A DNA stretch of 64,000 nucleotides, from NCBI GenBank assembly GCA_032622095.1, contig CP136066.1, positions 131,845,917 to 131,909,916 of the forward strand. Reading direction: 5' to 3'. Shown here piece after piece: positions 25,181 through 36,315 of the stretch. This DNA comes from Siphonodentalium dalli (Eukaryota > Mollusca > Scaphopoda > Gadilida > Siphonodentaliidae). The first letter of the stretch is position 1. Every line of letters starts with the position of its first letter. Under the pieces are notes generated by a model, which worked only from the letters and a program-made list of their open reading frames with translations, did no database searches and was not told where the DNA came from. Both the position numbers and the translations under genes were made by a program.

Positions 25181-25854
25181 TATATATATATATATATATA
25201 TTATATATTTTGGAAGATCTGTGTGTCTGTGTGTGTGTGTGTGTGTGTGATCGCGATGGACTCGAAAACGACCAAGCCGATTTCGATGAAACTTGGTATG
25301 TGGGGGTATTTTCTGTCGGGAAGTGGCATAGACCTATTAATTTTCAGATCCGAGGTCAACTTTTCACGTGCCGAGGTCAAATCTGTTTTTGCGCCGTTTT
25401 GCGCTAATATATTTCAGTTCGGTGCTCACAAATCGATTCGATATAGCGCGAATAATAAATTGCCAGTCATATAATTTGCACTGTTATAATCTGTGGCGCT
25501 TCATCTTTCCAATGATGTATCACACGCCTGTGTACGTTTAAAGTTTCTACCTTAATTATCGGGAAGAACGCAGGACCATGCTTCGCTCATCGAAAAACAT
25601 TGCCTAAATATATTACGCCGTCAACATGGATCGCGACGTGATCGCCTTTAACTCATAACCGGCCGATGTCGCGTTAACTCATCACCGGCCGAGGTATCCG
25701 CAAATGACATTGGGTTATATATCTCGGAAACGGGTGGAGCTATCGACTTGAAATTTGGTATGTGAATGTATCTTGCCCCGGATGAGCTTCGTGCATGCGC
25801 AGACCAGATCTCGGAAACGGGTGGAGCTATCGACTTGAAATTTGGTTTTTGAAT

Positions 25855-25883
25855 AGCCCGGACGAAGTCGGGTCACCTTCTAC
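25855..25883 (+). terminator. Inactivated Helitron 3' end (CTAC instead of CTAG)
   Basis: A Helitron transposition terminus, not a transcription terminator: AGCCCGGACGAAGTCGGG hairpin, CACCTT spacer, then CTAC. The working-looking version 165 bp downstream (26019-26047) is identical up to the last base. Confidence 0.8.
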
Positions 25884-26018
25884 AAGGTCAAATCGGGTAA
25901 AACCGGATGGATTTCGACGGGTACTTTTGTCGGGTACTTTTGTTCGGGCAGTGTTTTGGACGGGTCAAATCGTGACCCCACTTGACCTTTACCTTCAAAA
26001 TGGACAATTCAAGGTCAA

Positions 26019-26047
26019 AGCCCGGACGAAGTCGGGTCACCTTCTAG
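26019..26047 (+). terminator. Helitron 3' terminus (hairpin + CTAG)
   Basis: AGCCCGGACGAAGTCGGG hairpin, CACCTT, CTAG, followed by T of the TA-rich host sequence. It closes the extended second Helitron. Confidence 0.85.
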
Positions 26048-27622
26048 TGTATATATATATATAGGCTAATATGTGTTCGTTCGTATTTGCATGTCCGACG
26101 TTCTTTGACTCCAAAAGACAGGGCATTCAGTCAGTTTGATGCAAATTATAAGAGATAACATACTTTTATCCGTATTGGATTCATAATAATGATCCTATAA
26201 TTATTGCAATTATTGCAATATTGAACTTGATGATAACATTTGTGGTTGCTCCATTACGTGTCACGTACGACCATATATAATAATGATCAGTTTTATATAG
26301 TGATTAACCAATTACTTGCTCTAACACGCTTTTAAACATTACAGTACCAGCTACTCATGCACCCATGCATATATACTCAACTAGTTATATATAGGCTAAT
26401 ACACGCTTTTAAACATTACAGTACCAGCTACTCATGCACCCAGATATACTCAACTAGTTATATATATAGGCTAATATGTGTTCGTTCGTATTTGCATGTC
26501 CGACGTTCTTTGACTCCAAAAGACTGATCATTATTACATATGGTCGTACGTGACACGTAATGGAGCAACCACAATATTAGCCTATATATATATATAACTA
26601 GTTGAGTATATCTGGGTGCATGAGTAGCTGGTACTGTAATGTTTAAAATATTATCCCAGTCATTTGTACAAGCCAACCAATGAACCGACTGCAGCCATTG
26701 CAAGCGCTGCTCTATTTTGATCAGAACATGCTCTGATACTCAACAGTATGACAAGTTTCAAGTTTATTAACATCTCTCCTTATCACAATTGACATATGAG
26801 ATAATTACATATAAATAAGTAATAACATAATTATGTGATGATATTTTTTGTTTTGTTATTTAAATGTGATTCCAATTATAATCATGAATACTGTATAAGT
26901 CATCACATATTTCCCCTCCGGGTGCACAAATACAATTGTAAGCTCTCGCGATGTGGTTACAGCGTTTCCGTCGCGTGTTTAAAATATAGTACAAGACCGT
27001 AATTTGTATTTTCGTGTCCAGACTGGTACTCGTTTAACGCATGAGTGGTGCATGCAAAGCCGACACAGTACGATCGACCTTGCTCAAGGGTCACAACTTG
27101 ACACGGGATTTGAAACAGCGAACAATCCGACAATTACTGCACGTCTCTCAAAGCGGCAAAGCCACTATACTCTGTGAAGACTCACAATAGACCAGCGAAG
27201 AGCTGCGAACTCGCGAATACAAACCCGACATGTTGACCACTGGACCACGGAGCTCCAACTCCCATTCATCCAGCCCCGTTCCATTTTTATGTTGTCACAA
27301 TCAGGTAGTGCAGGATTTCCAAAAAGCTAAAGTTTTAATGAATAAATATTGTAAGGAAGTAATTTATTTAATAGATGAATTTTTGGGATTGTTTACTGTT
27401 CCAAATCATGCTTTCTGATGATCAAATACAGGCTTTTTTGGAGAAATGAGTGCCGACAAATACCAAAAATAACCACTAAATTTGTATTCCCAAAATTTGG
27501 ATAAACATACAGATGGATAATAAAAATGTCATTATACAATGTTGTGCACCATGTACAGTATGAGTTTTTCTTGTACTCGTCCATGTTGTGATGAAAAGTA
27601 ATATTGGACTCGTCCAATAAGA

Positions 27623-28784
27623 CTGTTCACCAAAACCTGGACCCTTATCAGAAAAACACATACTGTACACAACATTGTATAATAATCTAGTTGTCTTTCC
27701 TTGTTATGTTTTATCGTGTTTACAAACATGAAAACTTCTTCAGAACCTGTCACGTGACGTCAAAACTCACGGCCATTGGCTCGTGAAGATATATCATTAT
27801 AATACAGGAGTTAGACCACTCTGGCGCTAATCGTAATTTAGTGATGTATTATTATTTCATTGGGTTATATCTCGTTTGATATAGGTGAGATCTTAACACA
27901 TTGCGCTCAAACTATAGCCCTTACTCTCCCGATTCCAACGATTACCACATCCCTATACAAGAAAACCATAATCAGAAATGGTAACGCCCTCAACATAATA
28001 TCATTAGCCATTAATATAAATTATAATATAACATATATTGGTTACATGAGGCCTCAGAATTCCGTTAAAACAACTAATCCTTCAAATTATTAAAACAAAA
28101 CTACGGCTTATTACTGCAGGTTTCTCATTCACCACAACAGAAAGCTTCTAAATACGGATCAAAAATCGGAGACATTGTGTTCCCGCCATAAAATCATCAA
28201 AATAGGGACCTACTGCAAATTGTCACACCGATTAACGAACCGTGGCTGACGCGGCTGTATCCGACTAACCTCTCAAAATACGTATACGTTCCCTCATTAA
28301 AATCAACATATTTCGACCATTTTAGGGTACCTCCGCGAATTCGGGAACTTCGCAAATTTACCTCCGCAAATAGGGGACCTACTGCAAATTGTCACACCGA
28401 TCAGCACCAAATTAACGTACCGGTGGATGACTCGGCTGTCTCAGACTACACTCTTTAAAATACGTATCAATTGACATACGCATTTTACAAATTATATTTT
28501 TCATTTCTTCTATTTGTAATTGGCATAGCTTATCACAAACAAAAATCAACGACAATAAACGAAATTGAAATTCCAACTACACCTTTTACCGGACTCGGGG
28601 TCGCACTACAATTTTAATGCGGAAAAATCCATTATCTATAAATAAAACGCCCAGCTAACCATAGCTATCTAGAATCTCTAGGACAGCATACACCCGAGGG
28701 CGTTAATAAAATAATCACTCCTGCTCCTATAGTTTTGTCTAACTCGGCTATTAATTAACTATAGCCCCAGTATAAATATTCAAA
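27623..28784. other. Non-coding DNA with a ~180-bp partial duplication
   Basis: Downstream of copy B. At 27525-27690, spanning the copy B edge, ATTATACAATGTTGTG and CATGTACAGTATGAG have inverted counterparts (CAACATTGTATAATAA, ACTGTACAC), giving a weak fold-back. At 28194-28275 and 28370-28460 a segment with GGGACCTACTGCAAATTGTC, ACACCGAT and GGCTGT is repeated at a spacing of about 180 bp. No gene is recognised. Confidence 0.55.
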
Positions 28785-28868
28785 CAATTAAAAACTATGT
28801 TTACACTACTATATTCTTAAATGGATAAACAGCCTTTAGCTTTATAAACACAGTTGAAGATAACATTA
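28785..28868 (+). repeat. 84-bp direct repeat, left copy
   Basis: CAATTAAAAACTATG through GAAGATAACATTA, matching 31411-31494 with five visible differences. The pair encloses a minus-strand LINE fragment whose 5' truncation point touches the right copy, so the pair may be a long target-site duplication. Confidence 0.85.
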
Positions 28869-29078
28869 CTCGGAGAGCAGTAATAACATAATTACAGGTT
28901 ACATGTATATATATACATACATTGTTTGACAAAAGAGAATTGACATGAAAAGCACATAAACTTTTTAACAAATGGTCCCAACACAAACAGAACACCTGTG
29001 CAGTCTCGCAGACTAAACGCACACATCCAGTCACAAACAACACGGGCGCACATACAGGAAGTCCCTAACTTACATACT

Positions 29079-29200
29079 TAAATACACATATGCATACGCA
29101 TATACATACATATAAACATACATACAATTACATACGTACACATACATATACATACATATATATGTATGTATATATGTATAGAAACACACCACACACGTAT
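29079..29200. repeat. CATA/TATG-rich simple sequence
   Basis: Tandem CATA, TACA and TATG tetranucleotides, partly self-complementary around 29150-29175. A second tract of the same kind is at 29655-29760. Confidence 0.9.
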
Positions 29201-29221
29201 GCACGCACATGCATTCACATA

Positions 29222-29323
29222 AGGATTAACTGTCATGTGGACTGTTTTTATGGAGATGTAACCGTGAAGTAATTAAGTGGACATCTCCATAAAAATAGTC
29301 CACATGACAGTTAATCCTTATAT
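29222..29323. mobile_element. Small fold-back with ~40-bp arms
   Basis: AAGGATTAACTGTCATGTGG at 29222 continues for about 40 bp and is repeated inverted at 29280-29321 around a ~20-bp loop (AACCGTGAAGTAATTAAG). Arms are nearly perfect (CTGTTTTTATG versus CTATTTTTATG). Probably a MITE remnant or a local snap-back duplication. Confidence 0.8.
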
Positions 29324-29997
29324 TTATATACATTTAGCGAAAAAGCCACTTTGGTAAATGTATTTAAATCGAAAAGTGTATCTTGACAAAAACAGCCCAA
29401 ACCCAATAGCACCCTTGGCAAAAGTTAATAGGAACAATTTCTCTTCATATTGAAACCCGATGATGTATTAAGTCAATCCTGCGCGAGTCCAAATGCGCCC
29501 AAAACATTACGCGTTCGTCTTTCCAAACCCAATGACGTATCGATGGTGTTATGAGCTTGGTGTTATGAGGCGTTGCGCATTCACCGAGAAATAACTGCAA
29601 CTAGCCACGTGTGCGCCGACCAATCAGAATGCTGGATTTAGTGATGACAACACTTAGTATGTAAATATATACATATACACATATACACATGCATCACATA
29701 CAAATACATAAATACATATATGTATACACACATATACTCACACACACACGACAGACATACATCATTCGTTATATGCTAACCTGGTCATTCAAACCGATGC
29801 TATATACGGGTCAACATATATAAATATACACAAACATGTGTTCATGCGATGATACCCCGAGAACTAAGTACTCCTTCAAAAAAGCACCATGGGACAAAAT
29901 TGTCAAAGACATTGACAAAGTCTGCCACACCCTGTGATAGAGCAGAGAGCATGTACATCAGTTACCGATGTTTTATCGGCGTCCTCATTGATAATAT

Positions 29998-31410
29998 TCA
30001 TGAATTATTACTATCATCACTGTATGTCGGTAATATTTGAGATTGTGTGGTATAAGCTTTCCACAAACAATACGTACTGCATACTACAAAGTCTGTGAAT
30101 AAGTCAGCCTCATCAATTAAATCCGGTGGACGTGCAGTGAGAAAAACATTCAATTGTACATCTGGGCAAAGGCTGTCTAGTTTGAAAATACATTGAATAT
30201 TGAACTCGTTCATTAACTCATACCATATGTCGTTGCGATATTCTGCAATGGCGGGGCAGTTTATGATGACGTGTTGAGGGAGATCGTCATAAGCAACGCC
30301 ACATTTGTTGCAAGTTACAAAAACGGACTCAGTACAAGCCATGATGCCGACCACAGTCAGGTATGCTATTTTGTGTCTAGGGAACTTTCGACAGCAACGC
30401 CACAAATGGGAGACTGATAACTGTGGGTGTATAACATGAAAGCGACTGAGTGATTTGTCGCCGATCACCGCGCTTTTCCATCCGTGTTCTGAATATTCAG
30501 ATATTGCCTTGCGCACTATACTTTTCCATGACGACTTTGTTGGGAATTCACTTTCAGAAACATAATTTGTTAAATACGACATCAACTGGGGGTTACCCAG
30601 AATATTTGCAATATCGGAAATGAAGGATTTTCCTGAAACCCCATCTATGAAGAACGGGTGCAGCCTTAATAAGAAAACCGATTTGGCTGCCTTCTCAGTT
30701 GTGAGGGCGCATAGACTTCCGAAGAAGAGAAGCTTCTTTTTTTTTTCAATAAAACTGTGAATATTACCTATTCCCAGCAACCTTTCTACAATGTTGGTCC
30801 GTGTTTTGGAATGCAAACCTTGGATCTTTTAAAGGCAAAATCGGTGAGTTCTTTCCAGGGATAATACATCTGAATCGGTCAAGCCACATAGCAGTTCGCA
30901 TCCGAAGAGACCTCTTGGGAATATTATAGATGTATAGATTGTCCTACTGCTGACTGGTGTTATACCTCCAGCATACATACCGATGTTGGACATAGCAAAA
31001 TAGCTTGACCTGAGCTTCTGTTTTATTTCGTCAATGAATTCACCGTTTTGATATGCTTATGTATAGGGACACCTAAGTGTGTAAGACTTTCAACTTCAGA
31101 TACCTGTTTCCCGCACAGAGTCCATGCCCGGCTAGTACTCGTCTTATTGTGCTCATTTTTACTTTCATTAAAGACAATAACAAATGACTTTTGTTCATTA
31201 TATCGATACCTCCATTTCGACTGTGATTAGTGCATATAGTCAGTAGCTGCTGACGACCTTTTTCCGAAACAGAGAGAAGTGTCATCAGCTTGTGTTGGGC
31301 ATGAACAGTTTACAGAATACATATTCAGCCCTGCTCCCGAGTTTGCCAGTTCTACCAAAAGTTGGTCAACAAAGAGCATGTAAAAAAGAGGTAAAATAAC
31401 GCCTTAAATA
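29998..31410 (-). pseudogene. LINE ORF2 fragment (RT palm to C-terminal zinc knuckle)
   Basis: A relative of the LINE at 14159-24188, 5'-truncated just upstream of motif B: the minus strand opens with GVILPLFYMLFVDQLL, then PTQADDTSLCFG (motif C), VIVFNESKN and LTHLGVP. Stops and frameshifts interrupt 31240-30820. From 30816 to 29998 about 272 codons are continuous and hold the C-terminal domain with CNKC...H...C, whose C-x2-C-x9-H-x4-C spacing equals that of the larger LINE. The family role is target-primed reverse transcription. The 5' cut abuts an 84-bp direct repeat at 31411. Confidence 0.82.
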
Positions 31411-31494
31411 CAATTAAAAACTATGTTTACACTACTATATTCTTAAATGGATAAATAGCCTTTAACTTTATGGACACAGTTGAAGATCACATTA
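31411..31494 (+). repeat. 84-bp direct repeat, right copy
   Basis: Same sequence as 28785-28868 with changes such as AAATAGCCTTTAACTTTATGG for AAACAGCCTTTAGCTTTATAA. It lies immediately next to the truncated end of the LINE fragment. Confidence 0.85.
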
Positions 31495-31759
31495 TAGTAC
31501 TATATTCCTATATAAGAAAAATGAAACCAATGTAATATCAACATTGTATATGATTCCAAGAATTCCATTTTTTTCTTCTGTAAGAAACAATCAAGATGCT
31601 CTAGGGTGTGACCTGTTCAAGTTAGCAATAATTGACATGAAACAAAATTGCAATCATTTGGATCTGCCAAGCATGAAACAACTTCTAACAAACCCTTTTA
31701 CATTAAACGATGATTTCCAAAATGAGTATGATTCAGAAGAAAATGCGAGTTTATTAGAC
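31495..31759 (+). other. Short open stretch, possibly LINE leader sequence
   Basis: A plus-strand frame of about 70 codons (31544-31759) with SMKQLLTNPFTLNDDFQNEY runs up to the TIR element at 31763. Right of that element (34496-34600) is a frame with IIKVDVTETWLLQ, whose TETWL resembles the endonuclease motif of CR1-like LINEs. The two may be one old LINE split by the element, but the evidence is thin. Confidence 0.3.
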
Positions 31760-32436
31760 ACTAGCGAGTTTGCGATTTCAAACGGGTACGGGTACCGGTA
31801 CGGGTACTGGTAGCTACCCGTACCGGTACACGTTTTGAAATCGCAAACTGTTTTACGGGTAGAATTAAGCATATCGACGGGTAATGTATGGTGAGCCAAT
31901 TGCAGCAAAATATATATGATAGAGAAATTGTTATCCGCATTCGACGTTATACTTGATGTTATGGTCATATGATGGACCTCTGCGAGGATAATGAATTACA
32001 TTCACCTGGGACGAGGCCAAAATGGAATGGATTGGCGTCTTTCTTTTACTCATTTTGGTAACATTTTCAATAATTGGCTTTCATTAGTAATTTCCCAGAC
32101 CGTTCTAGTTTCGTCTAGAACAGATGGAATTTTCAGGCTGAGAAAATATGTTATGATAGCACAAATATACAATTACGCTAATTTAATAATCCAACCATTA
32201 TTCGGTGTAAAATATGTTGTTTTAGACACAGGGTCCAAGAATGTCACACATGCATGTACTTTTAGTCAGATATAAGACCGAAATTGCCCCTTACTTATAT
32301 TAGTTGGGGAATATATAGTCATATAATTGATACTTGGTTGGAATCTTTCGAAGGGTCTGGCAAGGGAATATTTATCCCAAGAACTCGGATATTTGTCTGG
32401 GTCTCAATCCGGATGTATCAGGGGGGGGGTGAACAT

Positions 32437-32960
32437 TTTTTTTTCCGGCACGTATGCCGGGGTGGGTGGGTGGTCAAAGCCACCAACAAGCAATTTTTTC
32501 CGCAACTAAACAAAAAAATTCCTGCTTGTTTTTTAGTGTTTTGGCAATGAGTTGGGCTCCAAACCCACTTTGAATGAGAGAAATAATGTAATTCTAACTG
32601 TAAACTGACTGCAGGCAGTTATCGTGTTGTATTTTGTTGCAAATTTTGAAATCCAAGATGGCCGCTGGCAGCCATGTTGTTTTGGCCGAATGACCTCAAA
32701 ATGACTCATTCCTATTTACATGTCCATGTTAACATCCATGATAAATAGTATGCACATAAATTCATATACAGCTGTTTACAGTGAGTTTCCCCCCGCAAAT
32801 CTCTGTTTTAGTGTTAAAAGGGGGGGGTGGGTGTCAAAAAATGGTCGGAAAAAACTGCCGAAAACGGAAATAAATTTGGCGGTGGGGGTGGGTGGGTACA
32901 AAAAATGATCGAAAGGGAAAAAATGCCATACGTGCCTGAAATTGTTTTCCGACCCCCCCC
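32437..32960 (+). repeat. Dispersed repeat, partner inverted at 45935-46400
   Basis: About 500 bp matching 45935-46400 on the opposite strand. Landmarks are GGGTGGGTGGTCAAAGCCAC, CAATGAGTTGGGCT, CTGACTGCAGGCAGTT, AAATCCAAGATGGCC, TACATGTCCATGTTAACATC, ACAGCTGTTTACAGTGA and GGTGGGTGGGTACAAAAAAT. G-runs and C-runs near the ends vary in length. Frames here are short and unconvincing. Confidence 0.88.
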
Positions 32961-33409
32961 CCCCCTGGATGTATAGGTAGAAAAATTAAACTTTGTTAGA
33001 TATAAAGGGTGTTTAATGGTACAATATTCATTATATGGTTTGAATAAAGAGCGTTCAAGTTTGCTTCACTTGTATGCCAAACAAAGAAAACAGATAAAAG
33101 TCGCTCTGACGACGGTAAGATTGTGCCGAGTATGAGGTGTGTATATCAGTATTTTGTGTCACTACCGGCCACTACAAATATACAACAGTCTTGAGGTTCA
33201 AATGCGCCATGTCCGTTCAAATGTCAAATATCTATATTAAAATGAGAAATCAGTCACCACATAAGATATAATAACTGAACGGTTGTATTCAATCGTGTAA
33301 CACATTCACGGTGTATTTATGCCCACGCACAAAGGGTCGATAGGGGACGTGGCGAGAGGGTTGGGGTGTTTCACCCCCAACTTCTGTCAAATTGTTTAAC
33401 AGTTGGAAA

Positions 33410-33856
33410 TTATATATACCTAACACACCAAACATACGTTGAAATTATTCTGTCATTCCGTATGATTTTCCAAAAATGTATTAGTGGGGATTTTTTTATG
33501 GTTTTTGACCAACATTTGCAAATATACCTACTTTTGGTAGAAAGAATTCGGTCTATATGGCCAACAGTTATGTTGGAAATATCCAACAAATGTAAAGCTT
33601 GAGGAAAGTCTATAATAGATAAATTTTCATGTTCAGATTTCAAAACGTTCTCCCCACCAGACCGAGCCATGGTCGACCCGGTATGTCCTGGTCTATCCAC
33701 ATTCAGTGGCTCGTCAAAACTGATAATGAATTTGTGAAAAACAATATAGGGCGTGAATTTGCCTGGTGTTAGACCACTAGATGTTATGATTTTGCAATTT
33801 CCAGGTTCATATCTACAAATTTTTTCTCGTTCTGGTCGGCGAGGTGGACCCTTCAT
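33410..33856 (-). CDS. Unrecognised open frame of 148 codons inside the TIR element
   Basis: The longest open frame of the 2.73-kb element; it starts MKGPPRRPEREKICRYEPG. Composition is mixed, with a basic start and Ile-rich end. There is no DDE signature, zinc knuckle or membrane segment that I can identify. It could be a relic of an internal gene or chance. A plus-strand frame overlaps it (33366-33602), which lowers confidence that either is real. Confidence 0.2.
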   Translation of the reverse strand: MKGPPRRPEREKICRYEPGNCKIITSSGLTPGKFTPYIVFHKFIISFDEPLNVDRPGHTGSTMARSGGENVLKSEHENLSIIDFPQALHLLDISNITVGHIDRILSTKSRYICKCWSKTIKKSPLIHFWKIIRNDRIISTYVWCVRYI

Positions 33857-34869
33857 TACATGACTTCTTTAACAAGACTACTAATCCTTTTAGAACATAC
33901 TAGAATAATATTCAGGACAGTGAAGGATCAGTTGGGGGGGGGAATCAGAGCCCAACGGGGTGCATAATTGGAATTCCGCACAGACCTCTGTTTGGTGTGG
34001 TTCAATTGGTAGGGAATGTGAAGGTGGGCACCCCTTCTCAACGCGGAGACCCTCTATAATCACGTCCCTGTGCCGAGACTGCGTATAGCACCATCAAATA
34101 ACTCTCTTAATCATAGCATGTCATTACTTGAGTGAAGACCGTTGTCAGTAAACAAATCGGCGTTCCATAGTTATCTTAGTGATAGAAGCCGCCTCGACAT
34201 TTTGAACATAAAACATGGCTTAAATGACAAATGTATCAATGAGATTTGGCCACGTAATCGTGCAATAAATATATTAATACATAGCTGACTGTTATTTCAT
34301 AGAACTAATGTACTTTTGAGTGAGAAAACTTTAGTGAAAGACTACCAGTCAATGGGATACATCTATACCCGTTCCAAATCCCTATCGCTTTATGTGCTGC
34401 ATTCAAAGTACGCAAATGACCGTGACGAATTTCACCAATCTACCAGAATCTACCGGTACCCGTACCCGTCGAACGGGTATCGCAAACTCGCTACTAAGGA
34501 CTACCAATTCAAATTTTCAATTCAATTTATCAGTATTCTGATCATCAAGGTAGATGTAACAGAAACATGGTTATTACAAATATCGATGCAAATATAGATA
34601 TATAATATAGGTGTGTATACAATAGTGTCTTGATCTGTATATAATTATATTTATATTTTTTCTTATAGATTATTGTTATTAATTTCGGCGTAATGGTTAC
34701 GTGTTCGGTCAGTGGATATGGATTTTGAATGGTTTAAGTGATTCAGCCTCAAGAGGAGTCAGATTGTAGTATATACTCGTGGCGCTTATCAAATAAGCGC
34801 ATCTATACAGCGATAAACTATTATATTGGTGTTGGGGTCCTTCTTTGTACAATTTGGTACATGTAAGAA

Positions 34870-36315
34870 ACAAGTATGTTATATCGGTATATTTTGAATT
34901 CCTCCAATTATCTATTATTAGAAGAATTCAATGAAAAAATTAAACATATAGACAATAGTATAACAGCATCTATGATTCACTTTAATATGAGATCCATAAG
35001 TAAGAACATAGATAAATTATCAACCTTCTCAACAATTGCAGACATAACTTTGACATTATAGGTGTTACTGAAACGTGGTTATCTAACAACTCACCAATGA
35101 AACTCATGAAATTAAATGTATATAACTTGGTTGAAAGTCATAGAGAAAATAAAGGGAGAGAAGGAGTAGGACTTTATATAAACTCATCACTAAACCTGAG
35201 ATCCGTACTGATTTGAATATCAACAATGACTATCTGGAAAGCATTTTCATTGAGCTGGAAAATAATAGAGGGAAAAAAACAAATAGTAGGCTGCATATAT
35301 CGGCACCAAAATTCAGATCTTGAGAAATTCATGGAGAAAATTTAGTCTATAATGTTATAAATTAGACAACATATTCACCAACTGTCACCATTCTTCCCCA
35401 AAATACTCAGGCATTTTTGTTGAAGATATATCTGATCATTTACCAATATTCCTTATAATAACTGGGCATGAAAATAAACCATGCCCAAATAAAGAGTAGT
35501 ACATCTATTTTGGACTCAAAACAACAATCCATGGATTATAACAGGAATAGTTAACTCAACCAAGAGAAAGAATACATTGTATAGAAACTTCTTATAAAAC
35601 AGATCTAACAGTAACAATGAAAGATGCAAAGCATATAATAAATAGACTAATCACTACAATAAGAATTGCCGAACGCAGCCATAACAAATTTGAACGTAAC
35701 AAAGGAAACATGAAATCAACCTGGGCTGTACTGAACAAAATCCCCAATAAGAACAAAAACAATATTACTGTGAAACAATTTCTACATGAAAACAAGTACA
35801 TAAAGTCAAAATTGCAGAAAAATTCAACGAATTCTTCAGTATCATACGACCTAACATTGCAGCAAAGATATCATCGACTAAAATCCTAATGATTTTCTCC
35901 CAGTTCCCAAATCATCTTCATTTTATATTTAACCCTGCTGGAGAATTAGAGATAATGAATATACTAAATAACATAGACTCAAAAAAGCTGCTAGATTAGA
36001 TGAATTTAATTGTGGCGCCTTAAAACAGTGTGCAGAATTCTTTATTCAACCTCTGACATATATTTGTATCTTATCTCTCTCACAGGGTGTATTCCCAGAA
36101 CAAATGAAATTCGCTGAAGTGTCACCAATCTTTAAAGCAAAAGACCCAAGTGTAATCTGTACTACCAAACTTTTCAAAAATACTAGAAAAACTTATGTAT
36201 AACAGACTAATTAAGTACTTGGAGAAACATAATATTTTATACAGTAGTCAATATGGATTTAGGAAGAATCATTCCACAATTCTAGCATTGACCGACCTCA
36301 TAGAAAAAATAACTG
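34870..36315 (+). pseudogene. CR1-like LINE ORF2 fragment (endonuclease to RT fingers)
   Basis: A heavily decayed plus-strand relic. In order: IHFNMRSISKNIDKLS (about 34978), VTETWLSNNSP (35064), IVGCIYRH (about 35290), EDISDHLPIF (about 35430, the SDH catalytic box), a linker with NPAGELEIMNILNNI and FPEQMKFAEVSPIFKAKDP (about 36095-36150), and QYGFRKNHSTILALTDLI (36247-36300), the RT fingers. Frameshifts and stops separate these blocks. The match stops abruptly near 36315, before catalytic motif A. It is a different family from the minus-strand LINEs, as the endonuclease motif is TETWL rather than SEHWL. Confidence 0.8.

Larger units (their letters stand above)
25199..26047 (+). mobile_element. 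Non-autonomous Helitron, second tandem copy with an extended 3' end
   Basis: Closely related to the Helitron at 24464-25180 and directly downstream of it. The initial TC is missing; the match starts at TATTATATATTTTGG. The original 3' hairpin at 25855-25880 is followed by CTAC instead of CTAG. The element then continues for about 165 bp and closes with a second copy of the same hairpin and a proper CTAG at 26044-26047, followed by T. The extra segment (25884-26018) has CGGGTACTTTTGT-type short repeats and no counterpart in the first copy. Confidence 0.85.
24189..27622 (+). repeat. 1,844-bp direct repeat, copy B, carrying two Helitrons
   Basis: Matches copy A (12315-14158) from ATATTTTCATTGTA to CCAATAAGA, in the same orientation. 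After removing 24464-26047 and adjoining TA sequence the length agrees with copy A. It touches the 5'-truncated end of the LINE at 24188. It retains GGCTAATATGTGTTCGTTCG before GCATGTCCGACG, which copy A has lost, so B keeps the more ancestral version there. To its right (27623 on) the sequence is unrelated to LINE or copy A. Confidence 0.9.
31763..34492. mobile_element. 2.73-kb TIR element with ACT target duplication
   Basis: The termini AGCGAGTTTGCGAT...CGGGTACGGGTACCGGTA are inverted at the two ends (31763-31815 and 34443-34492). ACT flanks both sides (31760-31762, 34493-34495). Just inside, the GGGTACGGGTACCGG tract is itself palindromic. No transposase is recognised. Internal content: a dispersed repeat at 32437-32960, a minus-strand frame of 148 codons at 33410-33856 that I do not recognise, and otherwise AT-rich DNA. 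A 3-bp duplication is compatible with Harbinger-like or CACTA-like families, but the terminus does not settle it. Confidence 0.65.

Noticed and set aside
33980-34070. tRNA-like sequence (TGGTTCAATTGGTAGGG)
   Set aside because: It looks like an A box, but no B box or cloverleaf follows at the right distance.
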